Source: Streptomyces typhae (lineage in GTDB: Bacteria; Actinomycetota; Actinomycetes; Streptomycetales; Streptomycetaceae). From it: a stretch of DNA of 64,000 nt. The number at the start of each line of letters is the position of its first letter. Within the stretch, counting starts at the first letter, position 1. A program made the translations under genes and the position numbers. The DNA is taken from assembly GCF_009755605.1 (NCBI RefSeq), contig NZ_WPNZ01000028.1, positions 26,823-90,822 of the forward strand, given 5' to 3'. Below, piece by piece: positions 34,388-42,666 of the stretch. The notes beneath the pieces were generated by a model that saw nothing but the letters and a program-made list of their open reading frames with translations, was not told the DNA's origin and searched no databases.

Positions 34388-34696
34388 TCAGCCGCCCGGC
34401 AGCTCCAGATCGCTCTTGTTGAGCTCCTCGATATTCACGTCCTTGAACGTGAGTACACGCACCTGCTTGACGAACCGGGCCGGTCGGTACATGTCCCACA
34501 CCCAGGCGTCGGCCATGGAGACCTCGAAGAACACCTCACCCTGGACCGAGTGCACCTGCATCTCGTAGTCATTGGTGAGATAGAAGCGCCGTTCGGTCTC
34601 GATCACGTACTTGAACAGCCCGACGACGTCGCGGTACTCCCGGTAGAGCTTCAGCTCCATCTCGGTCTCGTACTTCTCGAGGTCCTCGGCGCTCAT
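34388..34696 (-). CDS. DUF2469 domain-containing protein
   Basis: This 102-residue protein is highly conserved in actinobacteria. It starts MSAEDLEKYETEMELKLYRE and contains YRDVVGLFKYVIETERRFYL and EVFFEVSMADAWVWDMYRPA. No function is known to me. It lies between the Nudix hydrolase (56 bp upstream) and yraN and may share the sipZ transcript. Confidence 0.93.
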   Translation of the reverse strand: MSAEDLEKYETEMELKLYREYRDVVGLFKYVIETERRFYLTNDYEMQVHSVQGEVFFEVSMADAWVWDMYRPARFVKQVRVLTFKDVNIEELNKSDLELPGG

Positions 34697-34751
34697 GGCA
34701 TGTTCCCCTTCAGCCGTGCGTCCCCCTATTGTGCGCCAGCCCCGGGGGCCC

Positions 34752-35384
34752 CTACACGATTTCCGTGCCGAGGGTCTCGGGCGAGCTCGGAGGACCCTCG
34801 TCGAGCAGCTTGCGCAGCAACTCGGCGAGCCTGGTCGGATACACCGTCTCATGTGCTCGGGCCAGTTCCCGGCACGTCCACCAGCGCGCTCCGGCGACGC
34901 TGCGCCGCTCCAGCTCGGTGAGCCCCACCGGGCGCGTCGCCGTCTGCGCGGTGCGCGCCAGGTAGTACCACTCGTCCTGGTCCCAGCGCCGCCCCGCGAA
35001 CGGGAAGGAGCACATCCGGCGCCACAGGACGGGCCCGAGTTCGACCTCTGTGATTCCCGTCTCCTCGGCGAGCTCCCGCAGCGCGGCCTGCTCGCGCGTC
35101 TCGTCGCCCTCCAGGCCGCCGCCCGGCGTGAACCACCAGTCGTTCGCCGGGTCGCCCGGCTCGTGGCCGTGCAGCAGCAGAATGCGGTCACGCCCGTCCA
35201 GGAGCACGACCCGTGCCACCTTCCGCAGCGGCCGCCCCGCCATCGCACCGCCGACAGGCACCGCCAGTCCCCCGTCGTCCGCCATCGCACCGCCGGCAGG
35301 CACCGCCAGGCCCCCGTCGTCCGCCATCGCACCGCCGGCAGGCACCGCCAGAACCCCGTCGTCCGCCGCGCCGTCAGCCGACAC
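34752..35384 (-). CDS. Nudix hydrolase with triplicated N terminus
   Basis: The catalytic domain has a complete Nudix box: GGLEGDETREQAALRELAEE then TGI, with the metal-binding REL-x-EE. These enzymes hydrolyse nucleoside diphosphate derivatives; the substrate here is unknown. The first 49 residues are three near-copies of MADDGGLAVPAGGA. Each copy begins with an in-frame Met (near 35243, 35285, 35327), so the true start could be the domain-proximal ATG at 35243, giving about 163 residues. I list the longest form; it overlaps the sipZ stop by 11 bp. It is in an operon with sipZ. Confidence 0.85.
   Translation of the reverse strand: MSADGAADDGVLAVPAGGAMADDGGLAVPAGGAMADDGGLAVPVGGAMAGRPLRKVARVVLLDGRDRILLLHGHEPGDPANDWWFTPGGGLEGDETREQAALRELAEETGITEVELGPVLWRRMCSFPFAGRRWDQDEWYYLARTAQTATRPVGLTELERRSVAGARWWTCRELARAHETVYPTRLAELLRKLLDEGPPSSPETLGTEIV
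35241..35375. repeat. 42-bp tandem repeat, three copies, coding for MADDGGLAVPAGGA
   Basis: Three 42-bp units at about 35244-35285, 35286-35327 and 35328-35369 differ by only a few bases. They lie at the 5' end of the Nudix gene. Each supplies an ATG and a similar upstream context, so the gene has several candidate starts. Confidence 0.85.
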
Positions 35385-36153
35385 CCGCGGCCTCCGTGGT
35401 GCCGCCGGACCTGCCGCCCGCGTCCGCGCCGCCCGGCCGGTCCCGCCGCCGGGTCCGCCTGGCGATGGGCCCGTACGCGGCCCCGCCGAGGACCAGCACC
35501 GCGCCCATCACCACCGCGGTGACCTGGAGCCGCAGCGGCCCCGGGTCCGCCCCGCCCCCGCCGGGCAGCCCGTCGAAGGCGGTGGTGCGGTCGAGCATGC
35601 CGTCGAGCGGCCAGGCCACGGCGTCGACACGGGCCTTCACGGCGCTGCGCGGCACCGTGCCGTGGTCGGCGTCCTCCAGATGCACGCTGGAGTCCATCGA
35701 ACCGCTGCGCTCGTCACCGAGCAGGAACAGCCGCCCCTCGGGCACGGTCGTGGCCGGAAGACCCGTCGCCGCGGCGTCCTCCCCCTTGGGGAGATACGGT
35801 TCCTCGATCTGCTTGCCGTTGACGGTCAGCCTGCCGTTCGTACAGCAGGCGACCTTGTCGCCGCCGACGCCGACGACACGCTTGACCATCGGCAGGTCGC
35901 CCCAGGTCTCCTGCCGGAAGACGACGACGTCACCACGGCGCACGTCGTCGCCGTCGATGCGCTGGGCGAGGACCCGGTCGCCCGCGCCGATGGTGGGGCT
36001 CATCGAGCTCGTGGGGACGGTGTAGGGCTGGTAGACGAACGCGCCCCAGACGAAGCCGCCGAGGAAGAGGACACAGCCGAGGGCCACGGCGACCCCCGAC
36101 AGTGTGCTGCCGAGCCGTCCGTGGCCCTCGTCCGTACGACGTGTCGTGCTCAT
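35374..36153 (-). CDS. sipZ: Type I signal peptidase (SipZ-like)
   Basis: This 259-residue membrane protease removes signal peptides from exported proteins. It has an N-terminal membrane anchor (about 18-42), the catalytic Ser in VPTSSMSPTIGAGDRVL, and the catalytic Lys in PMVKRVVGVGGD. The GDERSGSMDSSVHL (box E) is followed by a C-terminal membrane segment LQVTAVVMGAVLVLGGAAYG. In the S. lividans cluster SipZ starts a separate operon with three other genes; here the Nudix, DUF2469 and perhaps yraN genes follow in the same direction. Confidence 0.93.
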   Translation of the reverse strand: MSTTRRTDEGHGRLGSTLSGVAVALGCVLFLGGFVWGAFVYQPYTVPTSSMSPTIGAGDRVLAQRIDGDDVRRGDVVVFRQETWGDLPMVKRVVGVGGDKVACCTNGRLTVNGKQIEEPYLPKGEDAAATGLPATTVPEGRLFLLGDERSGSMDSSVHLEDADHGTVPRSAVKARVDAVAWPLDGMLDRTTAFDGLPGGGGADPGPLRLQVTAVVMGAVLVLGGAAYGPIARRTRRRDRPGGADAGGRSGGTTEAAGVG

Positions 36154-36278
36154 CCCAGTGCTCCCCCGGCTCGGAGACGATCCCCGCGGCCCCTCGTACC
36201 GAGTATGCGAGCGGCGTACGTCGATGACGCGCGCCGTTCAGGACGAGACCGTGAAGATCGGCGATCTGGGACGGCAGA

Positions 36279-37292
36279 CTACCCGGCGGTACGTCCGCCA
36301 GAAACCCTGGAGCCGCGCCCGGAATCCGGCCGTGCGGCCGCCCGGCGGCGGCGCCACAGCACGATCGGCACCGCGCCCGCGAGGCCGAGGGCGGCCGGTG
36401 CGGCGCCCATCGCCTGGCTGATGCCCGGCTGGTCGAAGGTGTCGGGGACCGGCAGCGTCGCCCAGCGGGTGGGCGGCCAGGCGATCACGAAGGCGCGGCC
36501 CACGACGTTGTCGACGGGCACGGCGCCGCCGCCGGGCTGGTTCTGGTGGTAGCGGGAGTCCAGCGAGTTCTGCCGGTGGTCACCCATGACCCAGATTTTG
36601 CCCTTGGGCACCTTCACCTTGAACTGGCCGCCCTGGTCGTCGACCGTGCAGGGGGTGTTGCCCTCGAAGACGTAGTTCTTCTCGTTCAGCGCCTTGCCGT
36701 TGACCTTCAGCGGTCCCGTGCCCTTGCACTCCACCGTGTCGCCGCCGACCGCGATGACGCGCTTGATGAGGTCCTTCTCGTCGGCGGACGGCATCAGGCC
36801 GATCCAGCCGAGGACCCGCTGCACCGCGTTCGGCTCGGGGGTGGGCTCGCCGTCCAGCCAGTGGCCGGGGTCCTTGAAGACCACGACTTCGCCGCGCTCG
36901 GGCTCCGAACCGAACCACGGCGTCAGCTTGTCGACCAGGACCCGGTCGCCTTGCTGCAGCGTGTTCTGCATGGAGTCCGACGGGATGGAGAACGCCTGGA
37001 CCAGGAAGGTCTTGATGATCAGGGCGAGGACGAGCGCGATGCCGATGAGGAGCGGCAGCTCCTTCCAGAACGACTTGGGCTTCTTGCCCTTCGCCGGCTG
37101 CGGGGGCTCGGTCCCTTCCGGCCCCGGGGCGCCGGTCGCGCCGGGAGCCGCCGGACCAGGGGCCGCGGTGTCCGGACCGGTGCTCATCCCGTCCCCCGCG
37201 GGTGCGGGTGCCGGCCCAGCGGAGTGCCCTGGCTGCTCCTCGGGCCCCTCGTGTCCGGATCGTGCGCCGACCGCCACATCCCCCACATCCAC
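36279..37292 (-). CDS. sipY: Type I signal peptidase (SipY-like)
   Basis: This 337-residue signal peptidase has an 80-residue Pro/Gly-rich cytosolic N terminus, a membrane anchor (LPLLIGIALVLALIIKTFLV), the catalytic Ser in IPSDSMQNTLQQGDRVLVD and the catalytic Lys in DLIKRVIAVGGD. Box E is MGDHRQNSLDSRYH. A second hydrophobic stretch lies near the C terminus (MGAAPAALGLAGAVPIVL). In S. lividans SipY is reported as the main signal peptidase. Assignment to SipY rests on its place in the gene order. The start could be a later Met at residue 36. Confidence 0.92.
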   Translation of the reverse strand: MDVGDVAVGARSGHEGPEEQPGHSAGPAPAPAGDGMSTGPDTAAPGPAAPGATGAPGPEGTEPPQPAKGKKPKSFWKELPLLIGIALVLALIIKTFLVQAFSIPSDSMQNTLQQGDRVLVDKLTPWFGSEPERGEVVVFKDPGHWLDGEPTPEPNAVQRVLGWIGLMPSADEKDLIKRVIAVGGDTVECKGTGPLKVNGKALNEKNYVFEGNTPCTVDDQGGQFKVKVPKGKIWVMGDHRQNSLDSRYHQNQPGGGAVPVDNVVGRAFVIAWPPTRWATLPVPDTFDQPGISQAMGAAPAALGLAGAVPIVLWRRRRAAARPDSGRGSRVSGGRTAG

Positions 37293-37482
37293 TCCTCAGT
37301 CCGTTCCGCTGCCTGCCCCGTGTGCGACGCAGGCCCACCACTCCCTTAACGAGCGGGAGTTCCGCAGGGGTCGGGAGGCCGGTATTTCCGTTGCCACCGC
37401 CGGGGGCCACCCTATGCGACGCTCCTGTGACGGTGCCCGACCCGGCGGGCGCGTCGGGCCCGCACGGGCAGACACCGGGTCC

Positions 37483-38253
37483 CTAGAGTGTGCGCCAGTG
37501 ACCGAACGGCCAGGCGATGACGCGTGCGCGGCCCACCACCTCGTCCTCGGAGACGGTGCCGTTGAACTCTTCGTTCCGGTGGAAGCGCGAATCGGCGGAG
37601 TCCGACCGGTGGTCGCCCATCACGAAGAGGCGCCCTTCGGGGACCTTCACCTCGAACGCGAAGGCGGAGGGCTTGTCACCGGGGTGGATGTACGGCTCGT
37701 CGATCGGTTTGCCGTTGACGGTGACTTTGTCGTTCTTGTCACAGCACTTCACGGTGTCACCGCCGACGCCGATGACGCGCTTGATCAGATCGCGCTCGTC
37801 GTCGGAGGGGAGCAGCCCGATGAAGGTGAGGCCTTGTTTGACCTGCTTGATCACGACAGGGTCGGCCTTCTTCTTGCCCCGCTCCTCCTCCAGCCAGTTC
37901 CCGGGGTCCTTGAAGACGACGACGTCGCCGCGTCCGGGCTTGCTGCCGAACCACGGGGTGAGCTTGTCGACCAGGACGCGGTCGCCGACGCGGATGGTCT
38001 GCTCCATGGAGCCCGAGGGGATCACGAAGGCCTGCACCAGGAAGGTCTTCAGGACCAGGGCTATGAGCAGCGCGACGACTATCAGGAGAGGTATCTCCTT
38101 GATCGCGGAGCGGCGTCGGCGGCGCTTGACCTTCCTGGCGAGCTTGCGGCGCTCGGCGCGTCCCGGCAGGACGGGGCCTTCGGTCGGCCGGGTTCCGGTG
38201 GGCAGCCGGGTGTCGGTCCTGTGCGTGGCCTTCGTCCGGCCACGGCTACCCAT
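37483..38253 (-). CDS. sipX: Type I signal peptidase (SipX-like)
   Basis: This 256-residue signal peptidase has a highly basic N terminus (KLARKVKRRRRRSAIKE), then a membrane anchor (IPLLIVVALLIALVLKTFLV), the catalytic Ser in IPSGSMEQTIRVGDRVLVD and the catalytic Lys in DLIKRVIGVGGD. Box E is MGDHRSDSADSRFH. No C-terminal membrane segment is visible; the protein ends AWPFGHWRTL. Its ATG overlaps the end of the sipW gene by 8 bp, so the two are coupled. Confidence 0.92.
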   Translation of the reverse strand: MGSRGRTKATHRTDTRLPTGTRPTEGPVLPGRAERRKLARKVKRRRRRSAIKEIPLLIVVALLIALVLKTFLVQAFVIPSGSMEQTIRVGDRVLVDKLTPWFGSKPGRGDVVVFKDPGNWLEEERGKKKADPVVIKQVKQGLTFIGLLPSDDERDLIKRVIGVGGDTVKCCDKNDKVTVNGKPIDEPYIHPGDKPSAFAFEVKVPEGRLFVMGDHRSDSADSRFHRNEEFNGTVSEDEVVGRARVIAWPFGHWRTL

Positions 38254-38968
38254 GCGTGCCGCCTGGTGCCGGCACGCGCGCGTAGGCGTCGGGACGCTTC
38301 AGAGAGGTCCAGCGGCCCAGCGGCCAGGCGATCCAGTCGGCCCTGCCGATGACCGCGTCCTTCGGGACCATGCCGCCGCCGGGAGAGCCGAGGTGGTCGC
38401 GGGAGTCGCTGGAGTCGCCGCGGTGGTCGCCGAGCAGGAAGAGGGTGCCGCCGGGTACGACGACGTCGAACGGCACCTTCGACGGGGCGTCCCCGGGGAA
38501 CAGGAAGGGCTCGTCGACGGGCGCGCCGTTCACCTTGATCCTCCCCCGCTTGTCGCAGCAGACCACCCGGTCGCCGCCCACGCCCACGATCCGCTTGACG
38601 TAGTCGGAGTCCCCGAAGTAGCCACTGCCGTCGAAGACGACCGCGTCGCCGCGCTGCGGCCCGGAACCGAAACGGTACGCCAACTTGTTGACGAGTACGC
38701 GGTCCCCCGGGCGCAGGGCGGGCTCCATGGAGCCGCTGGGGATGGCGTAGGGCTGCACCACGAAGGTGGCTACCAGGAGCAGGACGGCCATGCCCACAAG
38801 GGCGGAGAAGGTGAAGCGGCCGCCGGGGAGCCGGCCGACGACGGACGCGAAAACGGAGCGTGACCGCTCCTCCGTTCCCTCCGTGTCCGGCGCGTCCGCG
38901 GTGGCGGGTGCGGGCTCGGAGGAGGGGGAGGAGCGGTCGCGCTCCGTGTGCTGTGCTTCGGTGTCCAT
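38246..38968 (-). CDS. sipW: Type I signal peptidase (SipW-like)
   Basis: This 240-residue signal peptidase has an acidic, disordered N terminus (about 1-38), a membrane anchor (about 50-72, FTFSALVGMAVLLLVATFVV), the catalytic Ser in IPSGSMEPALRPGDRVLVN and the catalytic Lys in YVKRIVGVGGDRV. Box E is LGDHRGDSSDSRDH. There is no C-terminal membrane segment. It is the first of four consecutive paralogues in the same direction. Confidence 0.92.
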   Translation of the reverse strand: MDTEAQHTERDRSSPSSEPAPATADAPDTEGTEERSRSVFASVVGRLPGGRFTFSALVGMAVLLLVATFVVQPYAIPSGSMEPALRPGDRVLVNKLAYRFGSGPQRGDAVVFDGSGYFGDSDYVKRIVGVGGDRVVCCDKRGRIKVNGAPVDEPFLFPGDAPSKVPFDVVVPGGTLFLLGDHRGDSSDSRDHLGSPGGGMVPKDAVIGRADWIAWPLGRWTSLKRPDAYARVPAPGGTHG

Positions 38969-39037
38969 CGGGGCCAGATGCTATCCGGCCCCGCTGCGGA
39001 CCCGCGCGAGAGCTCGGCCCGAGGGCCGTGCGCAAGC

Positions 39038-39388
39038 TCAGTTCTCGCGCTTCTCCTTGATCTTCGCGGCCTTGCCGCGCAGGTCACGGAGGTAGTACAG
39101 CTTGGCGCGACGGACGTCGCCCTTGGTGACGAGCTCGATCTTCTCGACGATCGGGGTGTGCACCGGGAAGGTGCGCTCGACGCCGACGGAGAACGAGACC
39201 TTGCGGACCGTGAAGGTCTCGCGGACACCGGCGCCCTGGCGGCGGATGACTACGCCCTTGAACTGCTGCACACGGGAGCGGTTGCCCTCGATGACGCGGA
39301 CGTGGACGTTGACGGTGTCACCCGGGCGGAAGGCCGGGATGTCGCTGCGCAGCGACGCGGAGTCGACGGAGTCGAGCAGGTGAGACAT
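39038..39388 (-). CDS. rplS: 50S ribosomal protein L19
   Basis: This 116-residue L19 lies at the 30S-50S interface. Conserved blocks are FRPGDTVNVHVRVIEGNRSR, QFKGVVIRRQGAGVRETFTV, RKVSFSVGVERTFPVHTP and VRRAKLYYLRDLRGKAAKI. The ATG at 39388 starts the standard MSHLLDSVD; an upstream start at 39415 would add nine unusual residues. GAGGAAG lies about 12 nt upstream. It is the last gene of rpsP-khpA-rimM-trmD-rplS, 185 bp after trmD. Confidence 0.97.
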   Translation of the reverse strand: MSHLLDSVDSASLRSDIPAFRPGDTVNVHVRVIEGNRSRVQQFKGVVIRRQGAGVRETFTVRKVSFSVGVERTFPVHTPIVEKIELVTKGDVRRAKLYYLRDLRGKAAKIKEKREN

Positions 39389-39573
39389 GATCGTCTGCTT
39401 CCTCGCTGATGCCACAGGTCATCAGCGGTGATCGTGATGAGTTTTCGGGTGCCTTCTTCGAAGAGGACCGCGGCTCCGAGGAGTCCGGTCTCTTCCGGAA
39501 GGGATGCTGATCGCGTCGGGCGGGCGTCGTCTCCCCCTGTGGCAGGGGCGCACGCTGGACGTACAGCAGCGGT

Positions 39574-40395
39574 CTATTCTTCCACGGCCTTCACCCTGCG
39601 CCAAAATCGGCCGTCCGGCTCGGGCTCCCAGCCCAGGATCGAGAGCATTTCCCGGTCCTTCTTGTCGAAGGCCGCGGGGTCGCAGCGCTCGATCAGGTCG
39701 GGCCGGTTGGCCGTCGTGCGGCGCAGCGCCTCGTCCCGGCGCCAGCGGGCGATCCTGCCGTGATGGCCGCTGAGCAGGACGTCCGGGATGTCGCGTCCAC
39801 GCCACTCGGGCGGCTTGGTGTAGACGGGGCCTTCCAGGAGGTTGGCCATGGCTCCGGGGGCGAAGGAGTCGTCACGGTGGGACTCGGCGTTGCCGAGGAC
39901 CCCCGGCAGGAGCCGGGCCACGGCCTCCGTGACGACCAGCACGGCGGCCTCGCCGCCCGCGAGGACGTAGTCGCCGATGGAGACCTCGTAGACCGGCATG
40001 CGCGTCGCGTACTCGTCGACGACGCGGCGGTCGATGCCTTCGTAGCGGGCGGGCGTGAAGACCAGCCAGGGGCGCTCGGACAGCTCGACGGCGAGTTCCT
40101 GGGTGAAGGGACGGCCGCTGGGCGTCGGGACGACCAGGGCGGGGCTCGTGTGCCCCGTCTCGTAGCCGTCGGCGAGCAGGGTGTCGAGGGCGTCGCCCCA
40201 CGGCTCGGTCTTCATGACCATGCCGGGGCCGCCGCCGTAGGGCGTGTCGTCGACCGTGTTGTGCCGGTCGTACGTCCACTCCCTGAGGTCGTGCACGTGG
40301 ACGTCGAGGCGGCCACGCGCGCGTGCCTTGCCGACGAGGGAGACGTTCAGGGGTTCGAGGTACTCGGGGAAGATCGTGACGACGTCGAGCCGCAT
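39574..40395 (-). CDS. trmD: tRNA (guanine(37)-N1)-methyltransferase
   Basis: This 273-residue SPOUT methyltransferase makes m1G37 in tRNAs, which prevents +1 frameshifting. It begins MRLDVVTIFPEYLEPL. The trefoil-knot SAM site is EVSIGDYVLAGGEAAVLVVT, and the catalytic region NAESHRDDSF is intact, as is YTKPPEWRGRDIPDVLLSGH. It overlaps the rimM stop by one base (TGATG), so translation is coupled. Confidence 0.97.
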   Translation of the reverse strand: MRLDVVTIFPEYLEPLNVSLVGKARARGRLDVHVHDLREWTYDRHNTVDDTPYGGGPGMVMKTEPWGDALDTLLADGYETGHTSPALVVPTPSGRPFTQELAVELSERPWLVFTPARYEGIDRRVVDEYATRMPVYEVSIGDYVLAGGEAAVLVVTEAVARLLPGVLGNAESHRDDSFAPGAMANLLEGPVYTKPPEWRGRDIPDVLLSGHHGRIARWRRDEALRRTTANRPDLIERCDPAAFDKKDREMLSILGWEPEPDGRFWRRVKAVEE

Positions 40396-41039
40396 CAGGC
40401 GTCGCCCTTCGCGGCGCCCGAAGAGTCCTGGGCCGACGAAGCCTCGGTCGACGAAGCCTCGGTCGACGAAGCCGCGGCCGACGAACCCTCGGCCGACTCG
40501 GCGGCCTCCCGCGCGGACGCGATCTCCGCGCCGTCGTCGATCAGGCCGGGAGGCGGGTCGATGACGGCCCGCTGCTCCTCCAGGTCGATCTCGGTGACGA
40601 TCTCCTCGACGAAGGGGATCATCACCTCGCTGCCGTCGGGCCGCTCCACGATGAACAGGTCCTGCGAGGGCAGATGCGAGATCTCGGTGATCCGGCCGAC
40701 CTCGGTGCCGTCCATGGTGACGACGTCGAGGTCCATCAGCTGGTGGTCGTAGAACTCGTCCGGGTCCTCCGGGAGCTCCTCGGGGTCGACCTCGGCGATC
40801 AGCAGCGTGTTGCGCAGCGCCTCGGCGCCCGTGCGGTCGCGTACGCCCGCGAAGCGCAGGAGCAGCCGGCCGCTGTGCACCCGGCCGGTCTCGATGGTCA
40901 GCGGACCTGTGCCTGCCGGGTCGGTGGCGAGCACGGCGCCGGGGCCGAGCCGCAGCTCCGGCTCGTCGGTGCGCACCTCGACGGTGACCTCGCCCTTGAT
41001 GCCGTGGGCGCGGCCGATCCGCGCGACTACGAGCTGCAC
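40395..41039 (-). CDS. rimM: Ribosome maturation factor RimM
   Basis: This 214-residue 16S processing factor binds S19 on the 30S head. The N-terminal RimM domain begins MQLVVARIGRAHGIKGEVTV, and the PRC-barrel follows (EEFYDHQLMDLDVVTMDGTEVG-type region near residue 100-160). The last 35 residues are a Ser/Ala/Glu tail encoded by a 15-bp tandem repeat. GTG 41039 has GGGAG about 9 nt upstream. It follows khpA by 84 bp and couples to trmD. Confidence 0.96.
   Translation of the reverse strand: MQLVVARIGRAHGIKGEVTVEVRTDEPELRLGPGAVLATDPAGTGPLTIETGRVHSGRLLLRFAGVRDRTGAEALRNTLLIAEVDPEELPEDPDEFYDHQLMDLDVVTMDGTEVGRITEISHLPSQDLFIVERPDGSEVMIPFVEEIVTEIDLEEQRAVIDPPPGLIDDGAEIASAREAAESAEGSSAAASSTEASSTEASSAQDSSGAAKGDA
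40436..40500. repeat. 15-bp tandem repeat in the rimM 3' end
   Basis: GACGAAGCCTCGGTC is repeated about four times with small changes. In the gene it encodes the tail SSTEASSTEASS. It is a small in-frame repeat that should not disturb the PRC-barrel. Confidence 0.8.
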
Positions 41040-41123
41040 TGTGGTGTCTCTCCCTGTTGATACGACTACGGGCCGGGGACGGCCCTGGAGCCCTCCCCGG
41101 CCCGAGCCGGTGCTACATGTGGT

Positions 41124-41363
41124 TCAGCGAACCTGGTCCACGTCGACGAGGTCGACGCGGACACCGCGGCCGCCGATGGCGCCCACGACCGTGCGCAGCG
41201 CGCGTGCGGTGCGGCCGTTGCGGCCGATCACCTTGCCCAGGTCGTCCGGGTGGACCCGGACTTCGAGGACGCGGCCACGGCGCAGGTTGCGCGAGGCGAC
41301 CTGCACGTCGTCGGGGTTGTCGACGATGCCTTTCACGAGGTGCTCGAGAGCCTCCTCGAGCAT
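41124..41363 (-). CDS. khpA: KH-domain RNA-binding protein KhpA
   Basis: This 79-residue protein is a single KH domain: MLEEALEHLVKGIVDNPDDV at the N terminus and the GxxG loop in LGKVIGRNGRTARALRTVV. KhpA binds RNA with KhpB/Jag and affects cell division and small-RNA levels in other Gram-positive bacteria. It starts 2 bp after the rpsP stop and precedes rimM, the standard gene order. Confidence 0.95.
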   Translation of the reverse strand: MLEEALEHLVKGIVDNPDDVQVASRNLRRGRVLEVRVHPDDLGKVIGRNGRTARALRTVVGAIGGRGVRVDLVDVDQVR

Positions 41364-41365
41364 GC

Positions 41366-41800
41366 TCAGGCCTCGGTCGACTCGGCCGCGGACTCGGCCG
41401 GGGCCTCGTCCTTCTTGTCGGCCTTCTTCTTCTGCGTGATGGCCTCGCCCTTCGGGCCGCCCTCGGCGTCCTTGGCCACGGCCTCGAAGAGGGCGCGGTG
41501 GTCGGCCTTCGGCTCCGGCTGGAGCAGCGGCGCCGGGGCCGGCAGGCCCTTGTGCTTCTGCCAGTCACCGGTGAGCTTCAGGATCGCGAGGACGGGCTCG
41601 GTCGGCTGGGCGCCGACGGAGAGCCAGTACTGCGCGCGCTCCGAGTCGACCTCGATGCGCGAGGGGTTCTGCACCGGGTGGTACAGGCCGATCTCCTCGA
41701 TGGCCCGGCCGTCACGGCGGGTACGGGAGTCGGCGACGACGATGCGGTAGTGAGGCGAACGGATCTTGCCCAGACGCTTCAGCTTGATCTTGACTGCCAC
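41366..41800 (-). CDS. rpsP: 30S ribosomal protein S16
   Basis: This 144-residue S16 has the core MAVKIKLKRLGKIRSPHYRI, VVADSRTRRDGRAIEEIGLY and QYWLSVGAQPTEPVLAILKL. A C-terminal extension of about 60 residues, rich in Ala, Lys and Glu, is usual in actinobacteria. It heads the rpsP-khpA-rimM-trmD-rplS operon. The 263-bp gap upstream should contain its promoter; no clear hexamers were found. Confidence 0.97.
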   Translation of the reverse strand: MAVKIKLKRLGKIRSPHYRIVVADSRTRRDGRAIEEIGLYHPVQNPSRIEVDSERAQYWLSVGAQPTEPVLAILKLTGDWQKHKGLPAPAPLLQPEPKADHRALFEAVAKDAEGGPKGEAITQKKKADKKDEAPAESAAESTEA

Positions 41801-42063
41801 GGGAGTGGTGTCTCCTGGTCTTGACGTGGTGGGGCACAGCGGGATGCCGCGTGGGGTTGCGGTACTCGAGGTGCCCGATGGACGCGTCAGCCGGAGGAGA
41901 GAGGGGTCCTGTGCGGCTGTCGAGTACAGCTAGCCATTCTGCCACATGCTCGCCCGTCCCCCGCCGCCACCCTCAGCCGAGGGCCGCGGACCGCTGCTTT
42001 CCCTCCGGAGGCGGCCGGACCCGGCCGGCCGCCCCCGCACCGCTCACCACGGGTGGACCAGGA

Positions 42064-42666
42064 TCACCCCGCTCCCACGGCCACGCCGACCACCTCCGGG
42101 ATCCGGAAGGGCTTGCCGCAGCCGCCGCACATGATGGGCGCCTGGGCGAGCACCGACGGCACGACGCGGACGTTGCGCCCGCAGTCGCAGACGGCCTTCA
42201 CGCGCACGCCGCCGCCGGAGGAGCCGTGCCGGGCGGCCGGGCCGCGGAAGGTGCGTGAGGTGTCCGTCGTGGTGGCTGCCGTGTGCGCCTTCAGGGCGCG
42301 TTGCAGCCGCTCGATGGTCGGGCGGTAGCGCTTCTTCGCCTCGGGATTGAGCGTGACCAGGGAGAAACCGCTGCTCGGGTGCGGCTCCTCCGGGTGGTCG
42401 AGACCCAGCTCCTCGGCGATCGAGAGGAATCTGCGGTTGTGATAGCGGCCGGCGCGTGACGTGTCGCGTACGCCGCGGGCTGCGGCGATGCCGTGGACTG
42501 CTTCGTGCAGCAGTCGCTCGAAGGAGAGCTCGGCGCCGCAGGCGGACGACGACTCTCCGATCAGGGATTCGGGCGCGGCTAGGTCCGGCAGCTCGGAGTG
42601 GTGCCGCTGAATGTCGGCCCACGCCTGTGCCAGCTCTGCGGCGAGAACAGGTGGTGTCGTGCTCAC
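42064..42666 (-). CDS. SprT-like zinc-metalloprotease-type protein
   Basis: This protein of about 200 residues has the zinc-protease motif FERLLHEAVHGIAAARGVRD (HExxH) followed by AGRYHNRRFLSIAEELGL, as in SprT-like domains. Near the C terminus is a zinc ribbon: VCDCGRNVRV ... IMCGGCGKPF. The pattern resembles SprT/Spartan proteins, which act on DNA-protein crosslinks in eukaryotes; the bacterial role is unknown. The GTG at 42666 gives VSTTPPVLAAELAQAW; an upstream start cannot be excluded. It is oriented like rpsP but 264 bp away. Confidence 0.78.
   Translation of the reverse strand: MSTTPPVLAAELAQAWADIQRHHSELPDLAAPESLIGESSSACGAELSFERLLHEAVHGIAAARGVRDTSRAGRYHNRRFLSIAEELGLDHPEEPHPSSGFSLVTLNPEAKKRYRPTIERLQRALKAHTAATTTDTSRTFRGPAARHGSSGGGVRVKAVCDCGRNVRVVPSVLAQAPIMCGGCGKPFRIPEVVGVAVGAG

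Noticed and set aside
31247..34921. A 1224-residue open frame on the plus strand
   Set aside because: It lies antisense to dprA, comM, yraN, DUF2469 and part of the Nudix gene, is Arg/Pro-rich and lacks domains. It is a product of high G+C codon bias.
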